Shown piece by piece: positions 63,903 through 64,000 of a stretch of 64,000 bases of DNA. The position numbers and the translations under genes are program-made. The DNA comes from JACCTU01 sp963798985 (lineage in GTDB: Bacteria > Actinomycetota > Thermoleophilia > Gaiellales > Gaiellaceae): the NCBI GenBank assembly GCA_963798985.1, contig CAWCVL010000002.1, positions 62,001 to 126,000 on the forward strand, written 5' to 3'. How positions within the stretch are numbered: the stretch's first letter is position 1; each line of letters opens with the position of its first letter. Below the pieces are notes generated by a model, which ran no database searches, was not told the origin of the DNA, and saw only the letters and a program-made list of their open reading frames with translations.

Positions 63903-64000
63903 TACTTGACCTCCAGCGGCTTCGGGTCCTGCGCGGCATGCGGGTGCTCGGGGCCTGCGTAGATCTTCAGCTTGACGAGCTGGCGCGCAGCGAGCTTGTT
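63902..64000 (-). CDS. rplM: 50S ribosomal protein L13, C-terminal end (cut by window edge)
   Basis: Only the last 32 codons are inside: ARQLVKLKIYAGPEHPHAAQ, ending PKPLEVK. LxVYAGxxHPHxAQxP is the signature L13 C-terminus. The rest lies beyond the right edge. Confidence 0.95.
   Translation of the reverse strand, partial: NKLAARQLVKLKIYAGPEHPHAAQDPKPLEVK

Overview
The window is high-GC bacterial chromosome (roughly 70% G+C by eye). Gene content and order point to an actinobacterium. The mreBCD-mrdA-rodA elongasome, the leaderless genes and the large share of GTG/TTG starts suggest a deep-branching, probably uncultured lineage such as Thermoleophilia (Gaiellales/Solirubrobacterales type). 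That placement is an inference. There is no phage, IS element, CRISPR array or plasmid function. It reads as core chromosome with a few accessory genes.

Layout. 0-4 kb: obgE (cut by the left edge), rpmA, rplU and a long RNase E/G, all on minus. 4-11 kb: the cell-shape operon mreB-mreC-mreD-mrdA-rodA plus a DUF697-like gene. 11-17 kb: a broken secreted hydrolase, then a tightly overlapping minus operon ggt-folC-small TM protein-zinc ribbon-ndk-methyltransferase-maf. 17-20.7 kb: clpX, clpP, tig. 20.8-22.5 kb: a 7TM sensor kinase. 22.5-27.6 kb: six tRNA genes (Leu, Arg, His, Arg, Gly, Pro) between single genes (2-hydroxyacid dehydrogenase, GAF, CAP, AI-2E-type permease, cyclophilin, CtaG). 27.6-33.4 kb: DMT exporter, second CAP protein, and a response regulator paired with a five-GAF sensor kinase. 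33.4-35.8 kb: an RNA-rich intergenic region, ispH and an exported protein. 35.7-39.9 kb: ileS-hypothetical-tag. 40-43.7 kb: trxA, DUF2231, PqqC-like oxygenase, Nudix, cNMP-binding protein, beta-lactamase-fold hydrolase. 43.7-45.7 kb: ridA, a carboxylate-amine ligase and a peroxiredoxin with an in-frame UGA. 45.6-49.6 kb: membrane protein, ABC exporter, fabI. 49.7-57.2 kb: a large secreted subtilase, SDR, then a minus operon HAD phosphatase-acpS-nnr-alr-methyltransferase. 58-64 kb: arfB, a ferredoxin-reductase-like flavoprotein, glmS, glmM, rpsI and rplM (cut by the right edge).

Most noteworthy. (1) Two homologous rod-shaped structured RNAs of 162-163 nt (6221-6382 and 33671-33833) keep a purine-rich internal loop almost unchanged while several helices covary. 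G.U pairs fall only on the + strand, which fixes the RNA strand. I cannot match them to a known class. (2) A peroxiredoxin has UGA exactly at the peroxidatic cysteine codon, followed by a SECIS-like hairpin, so it is a probable selenoprotein. (3) Many genes have a -10 hexamer only 6-8 nt before the start codon, meaning leaderless mRNAs. This includes divergent pairs that share a promoter, or even start-codon bases. (4) About 30 apparent frameshifts hit essential genes and almost all are single-base insertions, so they look like sequence errors rather than gene decay. Affected genes are annotated as full-length loci with the breakpoints stated.
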